A stretch of DNA of 64,000 bases from Cytobacillus oceanisediminis (GCF_007830235.1 NZ_VLKI01000005.1:1-64000), one strand, 5' to 3'; shown: positions 7,205 to 15,878, counted from the first letter of the stretch. Notes: generated by a model from the sequence alone, not told the origin. Program-made: numbers and translations.

Positions 7205-9043
7205 TTGAAATTAAGAGAAGATATTCGCAATATAGCTATTATTGCCCACGTTGACCATGGGAAAACAACGCTGGTTGACGAGCTTTTGAAACAGTCTGGA
7301 ACTTTCCGTTCAAATGAGCATGTGGAAGAGCGTGCAATGGATTCAAACGATTTGGAAAGAGAACGTGGAATTACCATCTTAGCTAAAAATACTGCAGTTA
7401 AATATAAAGATACAAGAATAAACATTCTTGATACGCCAGGACACGCAGATTTCGGCGGAGAAGTTGAACGTATCATGAAAATGGTTGACGGTGTATTATT
7501 GGTAGTTGATGCATATGAAGGGTGTATGCCGCAAACACGTTTCGTACTAAAAAAGGCATTGGAACAAAAATTAACTCCAATCGTTGTAGTAAATAAAATT
7601 GACAAGGAATCTGCCCGCCCAACAGAAGTTGTGGACGAAGTAATCGATTTATTTATCGAACTTGGTGCAGATGAAGATCAGCTGGAGTTTCCAGTCATCT
7701 ATGCTTCAGCAATTGCTGGGACCGCAAGTACAACTCCTGATAAACAGGATGATGATATGCATTCGGTTTATGAAGCAATTATTGAGCATATACCAGCACC
7801 TGCTGATAACCGGGAAGAACCGCTTCAATTCCAGGTAGCACTTTTAGATTACAATGATTATGTAGGAAGAATTGGGATTGGCCGCGTTTTCCGAGGAACA
7901 ATCAAGGTCGGCCAGCAAGTTGCATTGATGAAGCTTGATGGAGCTGTCAAACAGTTCCGTGTGACGAAAATTTTTGGTTTCTTCGGCCTGAAGCGTGAGG
8001 AAATTCAGGAAGCCTATCCTGGAGATTTAATCGCTGTTTCCGGAATGGAAGACATCAACGTAGGGGAAACTGTCTGCCCTGTTGAACATCAGGAAGCACT
8101 TCCTGTTTTAAGAATCGATGAACCAACATTGCAAATGACTTTCGTTGTAAATAACAGCCCATTCGCAGGAAGAGAAGGCAAGTATATTACAGCCAGAAAA
8201 GTTGAAGAAAGATTGCGTGCTCAACTTGAGACAGATGTGAGTCTTCGTGTCGAAAATACAGATTCACCTGACGCTTGGATTGTATCTGGACGTGGAGAAC
8301 TTCATTTATCGATATTAATTGAAAATATGCGCCGTGAAGGCTTTGAATTGCAGGTTTCAAAACCTGAAGTAATTATTAGAGAAATTGACGGTGTTCGCTG
8401 CGAACCGGTAGAACGTGTTCAAATTGATGTACCAGAAGACAACACTGGTGCTATTATTGAATCAATGGGTACGCGTAAAGGTGAAATGCTTGACATGGTT
8501 AATAACGGCAACGGGCAAGTACGATTAACATTCAATGTCCCAGCCCGCGGCCTAATCGGCTATTCTACAGAATTTATGACGCTTACTCGCGGATATGGTA
8601 TTATCAACCACACTTTTGACAGCTACCAGCCAGAGATTAAAGGGCAAATCGGCGGCAGAAGCAAAGGCGTGCTTGTTTCAATGGAAAGCGGGAAGTCATC
8701 CACATATGGTATTATGCAAGTAGAGGATAGAGGAACCATTTTCGTTGAACCAGGTACTGAGATCTATGAAGGAATGATTGTTGGGGAACATACTCGCGAG
8801 AATGACCTTACAGTTAATATCACAAAAGTGAAGCATGCAACCAACATCCGCTCTGCTAATAAGGATCAAACAAATGTAATTAAAAAGCCGCGCATATTGA
8901 CTCTTGAAGAAGCGCTGGAATACTTGAATGATGACGAGCTTCTTGAAGTAACACCTGAATCAATCCGACTGCGCAAGAAAATTCTTGATAAAAATGAACG
9001 TGAAAGAGTATCTAAGAAAAAGAAATACGCTGAAACAAACTAA
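7205..9043 (+). CDS. typA: Ribosome-binding translational GTPase TypA/BipA
   Basis: This 612-residue translational GTPase of the EF-G/LepA superfamily binds the 70S ribosome at the A site and aids ribosome assembly and stress or cold adaptation. The G motifs are visible: AHVDHGKTT (G1), ERERGITI (G2), DTPGHADF (G3) and NKID (G4). These are followed by the beta-barrel domain, two alpha/beta domains and the TypA-specific C-terminal domain ending in ESIRLRKKILDKNERER. The start codon is TTG at 7205, with AGGAGG (about 7193-7198) upstream. It equals B. subtilis ylaG and heads the run typA-ylaH. Confidence 0.96.
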   Translation: MKLREDIRNIAIIAHVDHGKTTLVDELLKQSGTFRSNEHVEERAMDSNDLERERGITILAKNTAVKYKDTRINILDTPGHADFGGEVERIMKMVDGVLLVVDAYEGCMPQTRFVLKKALEQKLTPIVVVNKIDKESARPTEVVDEVIDLFIELGADEDQLEFPVIYASAIAGTASTTPDKQDDDMHSVYEAIIEHIPAPADNREEPLQFQVALLDYNDYVGRIGIGRVFRGTIKVGQQVALMKLDGAVKQFRVTKIFGFFGLKREEIQEAYPGDLIAVSGMEDINVGETVCPVEHQEALPVLRIDEPTLQMTFVVNNSPFAGREGKYITARKVEERLRAQLETDVSLRVENTDSPDAWIVSGRGELHLSILIENMRREGFELQVSKPEVIIREIDGVRCEPVERVQIDVPEDNTGAIIESMGTRKGEMLDMVNNGNGQVRLTFNVPARGLIGYSTEFMTLTRGYGIINHTFDSYQPEIKGQIGGRSKGVLVSMESGKSSTYGIMQVEDRGTIFVEPGTEIYEGMIVGEHTRENDLTVNITKVKHATNIRSANKDQTNVIKKPRILTLEEALEYLNDDELLEVTPESIRLRKKILDKNERERVSKKKKYAETN

Positions 9044-9070
9044 GGCTAAGAAGGGGGAGGAGAGAGGGAT

Positions 9071-9385
9071 ATGGATGTTTCACAACGCCTGTCTTTTTTC
9101 GCTGCTTTATTCAAAGTCGATCAAAATCCCACAACAGGGATGTGGCTGCTATATATAACAATTGTCCTTTTGTCTATCCTGGTTTTTAAATTGGGATTTG
9201 CCAAGAAGCTTCCTATTGCCAAATCAGTAGTTATTTACACCTTCTTAATTTTGGGATGTACGATGCTGACTTTTCTTGGTGTGTTCCTTCCGGTTGCAGA
9301 AGGCCTTGTTGTGGCTGCGCTAATCTTGATTATCTATAAAATCCGCCTTCACCAGGAAAAGAAACAGCACGCAAATGCGGATTAA
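9071..9385 (+). CDS. ylaH: YlaH-like membrane protein
   Basis: This 104-residue protein has three hydrophobic segments (about 22-40, 50-70 and 72-90) and a charged histidine- and lysine-rich tail ([13 protein letters not shown]). Position directly behind typA (27-bp gap, ribosome binding site GGAGGAGAGAGGG) and size match YlaH of Bacillus. Function is unknown. Confidence 0.8.
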   Translation: MDVSQRLSFFAALFKVDQNPTTGMWLLYITIVLLSILVFKLGFAKKLPIAKSVVIYTFLILGCTMLTFLGVFLPVAEGLVVAALILIIYKIRLHQEKKQHANAD

Positions 9386-9400
9386 CAGGGAGAGGCTGAT

Positions 9401-9694
9401 ATGAAATCTTTGCAGGATTCACTGTATAACTGGTTAACGATTAAAATTGTCAGTGATGAACGGCCGGATGATACAGCAGCAGCAGAAACAGAAAAAATGT
9501 TTTTCGATATTCTCGGGGATGAGTTTCACGTATCCGATATTGAAATTGAAAAAGATGATGTCATGTACTATGTACATTACAACAATAAGGACGGAGAACG
9601 GAACAAGACCCGTTTTCCGCGTGAATTGATAGAAGTAATGCTCAATCAGATCAAAAATGAGCCTGATAAGTATGTGAATTATCCAGAGGATTAA
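9401..9694 (+). CDS. Conserved hypothetical small acidic protein
   Basis: I do not recognise this family. The product is 97 residues, acidic and soluble, with no membrane segment. It has an N-terminal amphipathic helix (MKSLQDSLYNWLTIKIVSDE), a central EDDVMYYVHY-like strand and a C-terminal KNEPDKYVNYPED. It follows ylaH by 15 bp with its own GGGAGAGG ribosome binding site and ends at a strong terminator, so it is probably the last gene of a typA-ylaH operon. A shadow reading frame on the opposite strand is poorly biased and not supported. Confidence 0.65.
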   Translation: MKSLQDSLYNWLTIKIVSDERPDDTAAAETEKMFFDILGDEFHVSDIEIEKDDVMYYVHYNNKDGERNKTRFPRELIEVMLNQIKNEPDKYVNYPED

Positions 9695-9695
9695 A

Positions 9696-9731
9696 AAGAG
9701 CCGCCCCTTTCGCATGGGGCGGCTTTTTTTT
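9696..9731 (+). terminator. Bidirectional terminator
   Basis: AGCCGCCCC (9699-9707) pairs with GGGGCGGCT (9716-9724), with A-run and T-run flanks. It serves the typA-ylaH run and the convergent ylaI. Confidence 0.85.
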
Positions 9732-9816
9732 GCTGGCTATAGTTTTTGAAGCAATCCAGCTGTTCTCGAAATTATTATCTGTTGAGAAATGCCTTTTCAC
9801 TGCAAAAATGGCGGGC

Positions 9817-10017
9817 TTACCATTCTTCCTCCTGGACCTTGCTCCGATATAGTTTAAAATTGCCGGTCTCGGCTCTCTTTTGTGTCCTCTCTGCGATTCT
9901 TGTTTCGCACGGTTTGCACATATAGGTGTGGATTGGACGATTGCGTAGACGTTTGGCCTGCAGTGATTCATTTTCTATAGATTCGATTTTATCGCAAAGT
10001 ACACATTTAACTCTCAT
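9817..10017 (-). CDS. ylaI: YlaI family zinc-ribbon-like protein (DUF2197)
   Basis: This basic protein of 66 residues has two CxxC pairs, CVLC near the N-terminus and CKPC at about 34-37, separated by a helix. This layout suggests a small zinc ribbon. It begins MRVKCVLCDKIESIENESLQ and is closely similar to the YlaI family, in its expected place downstream of ylaH. Its function is unknown. Confidence 0.85.
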   Translation of the reverse strand: MRVKCVLCDKIESIENESLQAKRLRNRPIHTYMCKPCETRIAERTQKRAETGNFKLYRSKVQEEEW

Positions 10018-10266
10018 AGGGACACCTCATATTATTTTGGCTGCTCTTTATACCATTATAGTACAAGTTGGGGTTTGATTCGAATGCTTTGGTATAAATA
10101 AATTTTTGCTGTTATACGGTATTTGGCCGGAGGTGTTGGTTCATATTAGTATAGAACAGATATGCATGGCTAACATTGGTGAATAAGGAATGTTAGCCAT
10201 GAATGTATATTGGTTGAAAGAAAAACATTATCATACTATGATGAAACTATTAGAGGAGGGAAAAGA

Positions 10267-10722
10267 ATGGCAAATCAGGTAGAACCAAAATTAATTAAAC
10301 CATTATATGATGAACTGCAAAAAGAGCGGTTTGTTACACTTGCCACTGTGGATCACGAAACAGGAGGTCCAAATGTCAGTGCGATTTCATGGGTATTGGC
10401 CAAGGATGAAGAAACAATCTATTTCGCTGTTGATAACCGTTCAAGAATCGTGCAAAACATAGACAGCAACAATAAAGTAGTCCTGAATATCATAGCTAAT
10501 GAATCTACATATTCCATTTCTGGAGAGGCATCAGTAAAGTCTGAAAAGATGGAAGGGGTGCCGCTTAAGCTTGCGCTCTTGGAAATCAGTGTGAAAGAAG
10601 TCCGTGATGTAATGTTCTACGGTTCTAAAATTACAGCAGAACCGCAATATGATAAAACCTACGACAAAGATGCTGCTGCCCGTTTAGATAAACAGGTAAT
10701 GGAAGCCATGAAAAAAGCTTAG
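10267..10722 (+). CDS. Pyridoxamine 5'-phosphate oxidase-like (split-barrel flavin-binding) family protein
   Basis: This 151-residue protein has the PNPOx-like split-barrel pattern: RFVTLATVDHETGGPNVSAI followed by SWVLAKDEETIYFAVDNRSR and KVVLNIIANESTYSISGEA. Such proteins bind FMN, F420 or heme. Clear active-site residues of true pyridoxine phosphate oxidase are absent, so the substrate is unknown. The ATG at 10267 follows GAGGAGGGAAAAG; an earlier in-frame start at 10210 has no ribosome binding site. It is a single-gene unit with its own terminator, between ylaI and ylaJ. Confidence 0.78.
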   Translation: MANQVEPKLIKPLYDELQKERFVTLATVDHETGGPNVSAISWVLAKDEETIYFAVDNRSRIVQNIDSNNKVVLNIIANESTYSISGEASVKSEKMEGVPLKLALLEISVKEVRDVMFYGSKITAEPQYDKTYDKDAAARLDKQVMEAMKKA

Positions 10723-10771
10723 TTTCTCTAAGAGGATAGGGTCTTTATTGATAAGTTTATAATAACGAATG

Positions 10772-10806
10772 AAATGACGTGTGGATTCACATACGTCATT
10801 TTTTAT
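10772..10806 (+). terminator. Terminator of the PNPOx-like gene
   Basis: AAATGACGT (10772-10780) pairs with ACGTCATTT (10793-10801), with an inner GTG/CAC extension and a following T-run. Confidence 0.75.
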
Positions 10807-10817
10807 TTAATTAATTG

Positions 10818-10980
10818 TGCTCTGTTAAATTTGCCTGTTGATTTCCGCTCCAGGCACTAAGCGAACCGCGGGCGGTCCGACGCTCCTCGGTGCAATGCGC
10901 CTGCAGGGTCTCCCTTCGGCATGCTCCTCCTGATGGAGTCTCGCGCCTTCCGCCCCAATTAACAGGAATAATAAAAATAA
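10818..10980 (-). repeat. Interspersed element, copy 3 (short form, opposite orientation)
   Basis: On the plus strand this copy reads TGCTCTGTTAAATTTGCCTG, then TTGATTTCCGCTCCAGGC and CCTTCCGCCCCAATTAACAG, i.e. the reverse complement of the other copies. It is the only one of seven in this orientation. The distal end after 10965 diverges and is followed at once by the 52-bp tandem array, so the terminus is probably lost or truncated. No flanking duplication can be identified. Confidence 0.8.
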
Positions 10981-10988
10981 CCTTCGTC

Positions 10989-11352
10989 AAGCCAGTGAAG
11001 GACAAAACTCCACGAAGGAAAAGCTGAAAAGTCCCTCGTCAAGCCAATGAAGGACAAAACTCCACGAAAGAAAGGCCAAAAAGTCCCTCATCAAGCCGAT
11101 GAAGAACAAAACTCCACGAAAGAAAGGCCAAAAAGTCCCTCATCAAGCCAATGAAGGACAAAACTCCACGAAAGAAAGGCCAAAAAGTCCTTCATCAAGC
11201 CAATGAAGGACAAAACTCCACGAAAGAAAGGCCAAAAAGTCCCTCATCAAGCCGATGAAGGACAAAACTCCACGAAAGAAAGGCCAAAAAGTCCTTCATC
11301 AAGCCAATGAAGGACTGAACTCCACGAAGGAAAAGCTGAAAAGTCCTTCATC
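10989..11352 (+). repeat. Tandem array, seven 52-bp units with hairpin potential
   Basis: Units begin with AAGCC at 10989, 11041, 11093, 11145, 11197, 11249 and 11301, exactly 52 bp apart. Each unit carries AATGAAGGACAAAACTCCAC, then GAAAGAAAGGCC and AAAAAGTCCCTCATC, with a few substitutions. At each junction GTCCYTCATC pairs with the following RATGAAGGAC over an AAGCC loop, an 8-10 bp stem. No convincing reading frame spans the array. It lies between copy 3 of the interspersed element and the ylaJ terminator. Confidence 0.92.
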
Positions 11353-11411
11353 AATATTAAGGGCAAAATCACTGATTCAAAATATTTTTTAGATATGGAC
11401 AGAACAAATAC

Positions 11412-11461
11412 TAAAAAAAACAGGTACCTATATCATTTCGTGCAACTGGAATAGGTACCTG
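11412..11461 (-). terminator. ylaJ terminator (minus strand)
   Basis: CAGGTACCTAT (11421-11431) and ATAGGTACCTG (11451-11461) form an 11-bp stem. On the minus strand the stem is followed by a run of T (A-run 11413-11420 on the plus strand). Confidence 0.8.
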
Positions 11462-11468
11462 GCATTGG

Positions 11469-12068
11469 TTATTTATAGTGGTTGGATCCTTCTTCTTGTT
11501 TTTGTTCGAGTTGTTTTTCTTGGTTGTTATTGAGTTTTTTCTTCGGGTCTTCGGTTGCATTTTTTTCGTTTTTCTTGTTTGGATCAACTAAATCTGCAGG
11601 GACCTCTGGCATCAAACGGCCGGCAATGTCAGCCAGTTCATTCATAATCCCTTGAATAGGCTCTCCATTTTGTATGTCTTCGGCTATTTCTCTAAGCCGT
11701 GCGTTAATATCCGGATCAGCCACAATCATGGCTCTTGCGCCATGGGGATCATTTTTCAGGCTTTCTGCAACAGAATACTTAATTGTCCCAACTTCCGATC
11801 TATCGAGGTTTTTATTCACATCAATCCCCACAATCGCAAATCTTCCGAGGACAACAGCAGTCGCGTCATTAACATTGGGTATCCTGGTTGCCAAATCGAC
11901 CAGGTGTCTGGAAACTTGCTGACCTGTCTCTCTGTCAACCTCCTGAATCGTACTATTTTTAACATTAATGGCATTTTGCTGGTCCTGCTGGTCTTGGGAC
12001 TGGTTATTGTTTATTCCGCAACCTGACAAAAGTAAGGCTGAAAAGAACAATAATAGCCATTTTTTCAT
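11469..12068 (-). CDS. ylaJ: YhcN/YlaJ family sporulation lipoprotein
   Basis: The 199-residue product has a lipoprotein signal peptide (MKKWLLLFFSALLLSGCG, lipobox LLSGC). A Gln/Asn-rich linker follows, then the conserved YhcN/YlaJ domain (ATRIPNVNDATAVVLGRFAI through DPHGARAMIVADPDINARLR), and a Lys/Glu/Gln-rich tail. Proteins of this family are made in the forespore and sit in or near the spore inner membrane, with roles in germination and outgrowth (established for B. subtilis). The ATG at 12066-12068 follows GGAGGTG by 6 nt on the minus strand. It is a single-gene unit opposite ylaK. Confidence 0.9.
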   Translation of the reverse strand: MKKWLLLFFSALLLSGCGINNNQSQDQQDQQNAINVKNSTIQEVDRETGQQVSRHLVDLATRIPNVNDATAVVLGRFAIVGIDVNKNLDRSEVGTIKYSVAESLKNDPHGARAMIVADPDINARLREIAEDIQNGEPIQGIMNELADIAGRLMPEVPADLVDPNKKNEKNATEDPKKKLNNNQEKQLEQKQEEGSNHYK

Positions 12069-12243
12069 ATTTGACACCTCCGGGGCTATCAAAAAATTTT
12101 TCCTGAAATGAAAGCAATTAGCCGAAAATGACTTCAGGCTTTTTACAAAATCTGAGGACTAAATAGGATTGTTTAATGTTTATTGTGCAAAACTTCTTCT
12201 ATCTTTATTCGGAAAAACATATATTTTACCAAGTTATATTTGT

Positions 12244-12422
12244 CCCACTGTATTTCAAAGCCTTTTATCCTATTCATTCAACTTCTCCAGTGGGCATGAA
12301 TAATATAAACAAACAGCGTATTCGTTATGAGTCCAAAATGGCTCATTTCAAGCAAAGTCTCAGCAGCTGTCGAAACCAAAAAGGCATAAAGCCCCCACTT
12401 AAGAAGTTACGCTTTATAAAGA
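12244..12422 (+). other. Possible structured leader of ylaK
   Basis: This gap of about 380 bp contains CCCACTG (12244-12250) matched by CAGTGGG further on, and ATAAAGC ... GCTTTAT (about 12391-12422) with an inner ACTT/AGTT pairing, ending just before the ylaK ribosome binding site. The only reading frame across it (12176-12451) lacks a ribosome binding site and overlaps the ylaK start, so I treat the region as non-coding. No known riboswitch was recognised. Confidence 0.3.
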
Positions 12423-12447
12423 CCCAAGAGGAGCAGGAGGCATCAGA

Positions 12448-13776
12448 TTGAGTAAAATTTACGTTTTAGATACCAACGTCTTGTTGCAAGACCCTAATTC
12501 CATATTTTCATTCGAAGATAATGATGTGGTAATTCCAGCTGTGGTGCTGGAAGAGGTCGATTCGAAGAAAAGGTATATGGATGAGATAGGCAGAAATGCA
12601 AGACAAGTATCCAGGCTGATTGACGGCATGAGAGAAACGGGAAAGCTTCATGAAAAAATCCCTCTTGAAAATGGCGGAAGCCTGCGTATTGAATTGAACC
12701 ACAGATCTTTTCACCAGCTGCAGGAAATCTTTGTTGAGAAAACCAATGATAATCGGATTTTGGCTGTTGCTAAGAATTTGTCGCTTGAAGAAGAGACAAA
12801 AGAAAATGGACGAACAGTTATTCTGGTTAGTAAAGATGCTCTAGTCCGTGTTAAAGCCGATGCAATTGGGCTAATTTCAGAAGATTTTTTAAGTGATCGG
12901 GTAGTGGAAAATGATCATTTGTATCCCGGATTCCTGGAAGTTTATATAGGGCTGGATATATTGAACCGCTTTTATGAAAAAGGTGAATTGCCCTTATCGG
13001 ATGTAGCAAACCATCCATTCTACCCCAATCAGTTCCTTGTCATGAAGGACGCTCTCGGCTCTTCATCATCTGCTTTGGGAGTGGTTGATAAAAACGGCAA
13101 AAAGGTAAAGAAGCTTATCTTTGACTATGATCATATTTGGGGAATCAAACCCCGCAATGTCCAGCAGATAATGGCTTTGGAGCTTTTGCTAAGAAACGAT
13201 CTGCCTTTAGTTACGCTAATTGGGAAGGCGGGAACCGGAAAGACCTTATTAGCGCTCGCATCCGGTTTAATGCAGACCGAGGACTACGGGCAATATAAAA
13301 AGCTGCTGGTAGCCCGGCCGATCGTTCCGGTAGGGAAAGATCTTGGTTTCCTGCCAGGGGAAAAAGAAGAAAAATTAAGGCCGTGGATGCAGCCGATTTA
13401 CGATAATCTTGAGTATTTGTTTAACGTGAAGAAACCGGGGGAATTGGATGCCATACTGGCAGGGATGGGATCGATTGAGGTGGAGGCGCTGACCTATATA
13501 CGGGGAAGGAGCATTCCGGATCAGTTTATAATTATTGATGAAGCACAGAACCTGACTAAGCATGAAGTGAAAACTATTCTTACCCGAGTGGGGGAAGGAA
13601 GTAAAATAGTCTTAATGGGTGACCCTGAGCAAATCGATCATCCATACCTGGATGCTTATAACAATGGCCTCACCTATGTTGTCGAAAAGTTTAAAGATCA
13701 AATTATCTCCGGACATGTCAAGCTTATCAAAGGCGAAAGATCCGGCCTGGCACAGCTTGCGGCTGACCTTTTATAA
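12448..13776 (+). CDS. ylaK: PhoH-like ATPase with N-terminal PIN domain
   Basis: This 442-residue fusion has a PIN-domain ribonuclease fold (about 1-145) with acidic residues Asp8 in YVLDTNVLLQ and Glu35/Glu36 in VVLEEVD. It is joined to a PhoH P-loop ATPase (about 235-442) with Walker A GKAGTGKT (259-266) and Walker B IIIDEAQN. PIN-PhoH proteins are thought to be RNA helicase/nuclease enzymes, related to PhoH2. The TTG start at 12448 follows GGAGG (12436-12440) by 7 nt. It matches B. subtilis YlaK in length and position, downstream of the divergent ylaJ. Confidence 0.92.
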   Translation: MSKIYVLDTNVLLQDPNSIFSFEDNDVVIPAVVLEEVDSKKRYMDEIGRNARQVSRLIDGMRETGKLHEKIPLENGGSLRIELNHRSFHQLQEIFVEKTNDNRILAVAKNLSLEEETKENGRTVILVSKDALVRVKADAIGLISEDFLSDRVVENDHLYPGFLEVYIGLDILNRFYEKGELPLSDVANHPFYPNQFLVMKDALGSSSSALGVVDKNGKKVKKLIFDYDHIWGIKPRNVQQIMALELLLRNDLPLVTLIGKAGTGKTLLALASGLMQTEDYGQYKKLLVARPIVPVGKDLGFLPGEKEEKLRPWMQPIYDNLEYLFNVKKPGELDAILAGMGSIEVEALTYIRGRSIPDQFIIIDEAQNLTKHEVKTILTRVGEGSKIVLMGDPEQIDHPYLDAYNNGLTYVVEKFKDQIISGHVKLIKGERSGLAQLAADLL

Positions 13777-13888
13777 AAAATATTTTAGCCTAATATTTCA
13801 CGCAGGAAATTATAATAATCGGTCTATAAGCCGGGGTGGCCAGGAAAAAGCAGAAAATCCAGCGCTTACATCAAGGCCAAAAAGAAAA

Positions 13889-13907
13889 GGGCGATTTTCC
13901 ATCGCCC
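13889..13907 (-). terminator. Terminator of ylaL (minus strand)
   Basis: GGGCGAT (13889-13895) pairs with ATCGCCC (13901-13907). On the minus strand the stem is followed by a T-rich run (plus strand AAAAAGAAAA). It may also stop ylaK transcription. Confidence 0.65.
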
Positions 13908-13914
13908 TCTCCGG

Positions 13915-14412
13915 TCATTCCACTCTGAATGCTTTCACTCTTTTGATGGGATTGTTTTTATTGCTTCCATCCCCCAAATACACATGTACAGGTCCGTCAC
14001 TTTTTAAAGGTTTTCCTTCATTTGAGAACCCCAATATTAAATCTTCTGCTTGGGAAAGCGGCAGTTGAACCTCGCCATCTTCACTTTCGATAATAAGAGA
14101 TTCTGCATTCTTATCAGGCTCTGCGTTAAGGAGGAACGGTTTAAAAGGAATCCCGAAAGTGCCTGTCAAAACCTTTTCCTTTTCAAATTTTTTTTCTGTT
14201 TTTAATGTAGGAGGAAACACGGCTCCTTCCATAATCTCCCGATCCCAATGCTTGGAAACAGCCTTCGTATATTCCTCCAGCTCATTTTTATTCTCAGCCT
14301 CATTATCAAAGTATGTATTTAAATCTACTCTCCGGTCATCAAAAATCCAGACTCCAGGGTCCAGTGTAATTGTATATTTAACTTTTCCTTTAAACGAAAT
14401 AATATTTTCCAT
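13915..14412 (-). CDS. ylaL: Conserved hypothetical protein, YlaL-type
   Basis: This soluble protein of 165 residues begins MENIISFKGKVKYTITLDPG and continues VWIFDDRRVDLNTYF. Its second half contains LPLSQAEDLILGFSNEGKPL and a basic end KRVKAFRVE. Position between ylaK and glsA is that of ylaL. Some database entries label this family a peptidyl-prolyl isomerase, but I see no known isomerase motif, so no function is asserted. The ATG at 14410-14412 follows AGGAGG by 7 nt on the minus strand; an upstream in-frame start at 14442 lacks such a site. Confidence 0.7.
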   Translation of the reverse strand: MENIISFKGKVKYTITLDPGVWIFDDRRVDLNTYFDNEAENKNELEEYTKAVSKHWDREIMEGAVFPPTLKTEKKFEKEKVLTGTFGIPFKPFLLNAEPDKNAESLIIESEDGEVQLPLSQAEDLILGFSNEGKPLKSDGPVHVYLGDGSNKNNPIKRVKAFRVE

Positions 14413-14559
14413 AGTAATCCTCCTGGCAATCCATGAACTCATGAATAGATGTATGCTTTCAGTATACAGATTTTATGGTGGGTTGTCATATTGGCATTCT
14501 CGATATTCATTTGGGGTAGACTAGCTAAATGATAAAAATAATGCCAGGAGGAGAAAAAA

Positions 14560-15490
14560 ATGACATGCCATACTAGCGGTGACCTGCAGGAAATTGTTGA
14601 CGAAGTCGTTCCATTGACAAATGATGGCGAAGTAGCTGATTATATTCCTGCACTTGCTGAAGTGAACAAGCATGACCTTTCAGTAGCGGTATATAACGTC
14701 CGAGATAACACCTGCATATGCCGGGGATTACCAAAAAAAATTTACATTGCAAAGCATTTCAAAAGTGCTGGTGTTAGCTTTGGCAATTCAGGATAGAGGC
14801 TATGGCTATGTCTTTGATAGAGTAGGAATGGAACCGACAGGCGATCCTTTCAATTCAATCTCCAAGCTTGAGACTTCCGTTCCGTCAAAGCCTCTCAATC
14901 CGATGATTAATGCAGGAGCGCTGGCAGTTACAAACATGATAAAAGGTGATAGCGCTTTAGAAAGGTGGAGCCGCATTAGAGACTTTGTGCAGCGCCTGGC
15001 AAGTGATAAAAATGTGACTTGCGATGAGTCAGTGGCAAAATCTGAATTTGAAACTTCTTGCCTTAATAGGGCCCTCTGTTACTTTATGAAGCAGCACGGC
15101 GTTATCGAGGGAAATATAGAAGAATTAATGGATATTTATACAAAACAATGTGCAATCGAAATGAGCTGTTTTGATCTTGCGAGGATAGGTGCTGTATTTG
15201 CCCTTGATGGAAAAGATCCGGAGACAGGTAAAGAAATTATCCCTAAGGGTATTGCACGTATTTGTAAAACGTTTATGGTCACATGCGGTATGTACAATGC
15301 CTCCGGGGAGTTTGCAATCAAAGTTGGAATACCAGCGAAAAGCGGGGTATCAGGAGGAATTCTAGGGGTAGTGCCTGAACGATGCGGGGTGGGGATCTTT
15401 GGCCCTTCACTGGACAAAAGAGGGAATAGTATAGCAGGTTTAAAATTATTGGAAATTCTTGCAGACAAAAATAACTTCAGCATATTTTAA
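14560..15490 (+). pseudogene. glsA: Glutaminase A gene interrupted by a frameshift
   Basis: Two overlapping frames make up one glutaminase. The first (from ATG 14560, with GGAGGAG upstream) encodes the normal N-terminus through YNVRDNT (codons to about 14709). The second frame, one base later, carries [20 protein letters not shown] and continues to the stop at 15488-15490. The serine-beta-lactamase-like catalytic motif SISK and [13 protein letters not shown] are both in the second part. The total span of 931 nt is one base more than a multiple of three, and joined it gives the usual length of about 309 residues. A single inserted base between about 14700 and 14720 explains everything. The normal enzyme hydrolyses glutamine to glutamate and ammonia. 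A sequencing or assembly error is the main alternative. Confidence 0.88.
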
Positions 15491-15745
15491 AATATGGCTG
15501 TGTTAAAGCTTGTTGTTGATTCTAGCACCTTGTTTTTGGAAAGGAAAGTGCGAGATCCTCGAAAATGCATTCGCATTTTCTTCGTGCGGTGTTATCTCAA
15601 AGATGCTTACTCAAAGTCCTGCGGGAGGAGCGTGTCCAAGGGAGACTCCGCAGGCGCCCGCGCCGAGGAGGCTACCGGACAGCCCGCGGTTCGCTGAGTG
15701 CCTGGAGCGGAAATCAACAGGCAAATTTAACAGAGCCTAAAATAT
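15488..15745 (+). repeat. Interspersed element, copy 4 (long form), with 8-bp flanking duplication at the glsA stop codon
   Basis: The body spans 15496-15737 (242 bp) with termini GGCTGTGTTAAA and TTTAACAGAGCC. Perfect direct repeats TAAAATAT lie at 15488-15495 and 15738-15745. The left duplicate begins with the TAA stop codon of glsA, so insertion happened exactly at the end of that gene without altering it. The long-form insert with GAAAATGCATTCGCATTTTC hairpin arms is clear here. Confidence 0.88.
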
Positions 15746-15878
15746 AAGTTCTAAATAAAGCAGGACAGGCGGAAGTGTGCAATTCTTTATGCTAATCCCT
15801 TATTATCCTTGCTTTTTTCCAAGCTTAAGTATAAAATTTAAAGATAGGATAATCGCTCGGAAATGGAGGGATTGAAAG

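Noticed and set aside
10811-11005. 64-residue minus-strand frame
   Set aside because: It lies wholly in element copy 3. The same false peptide appears from copies 1, 2, 4 and 5, so it is a repeat shadow.
10989-11352. 52-bp tandem array as a CRISPR array
   Set aside because: Units are contiguous copies with no unique spacers, and no cas genes are present.
12176-12451. 91-residue frame ahead of ylaK
   Set aside because: No ribosome binding site, it overlaps the ylaK start and ribosome binding site, and it resembles no family.
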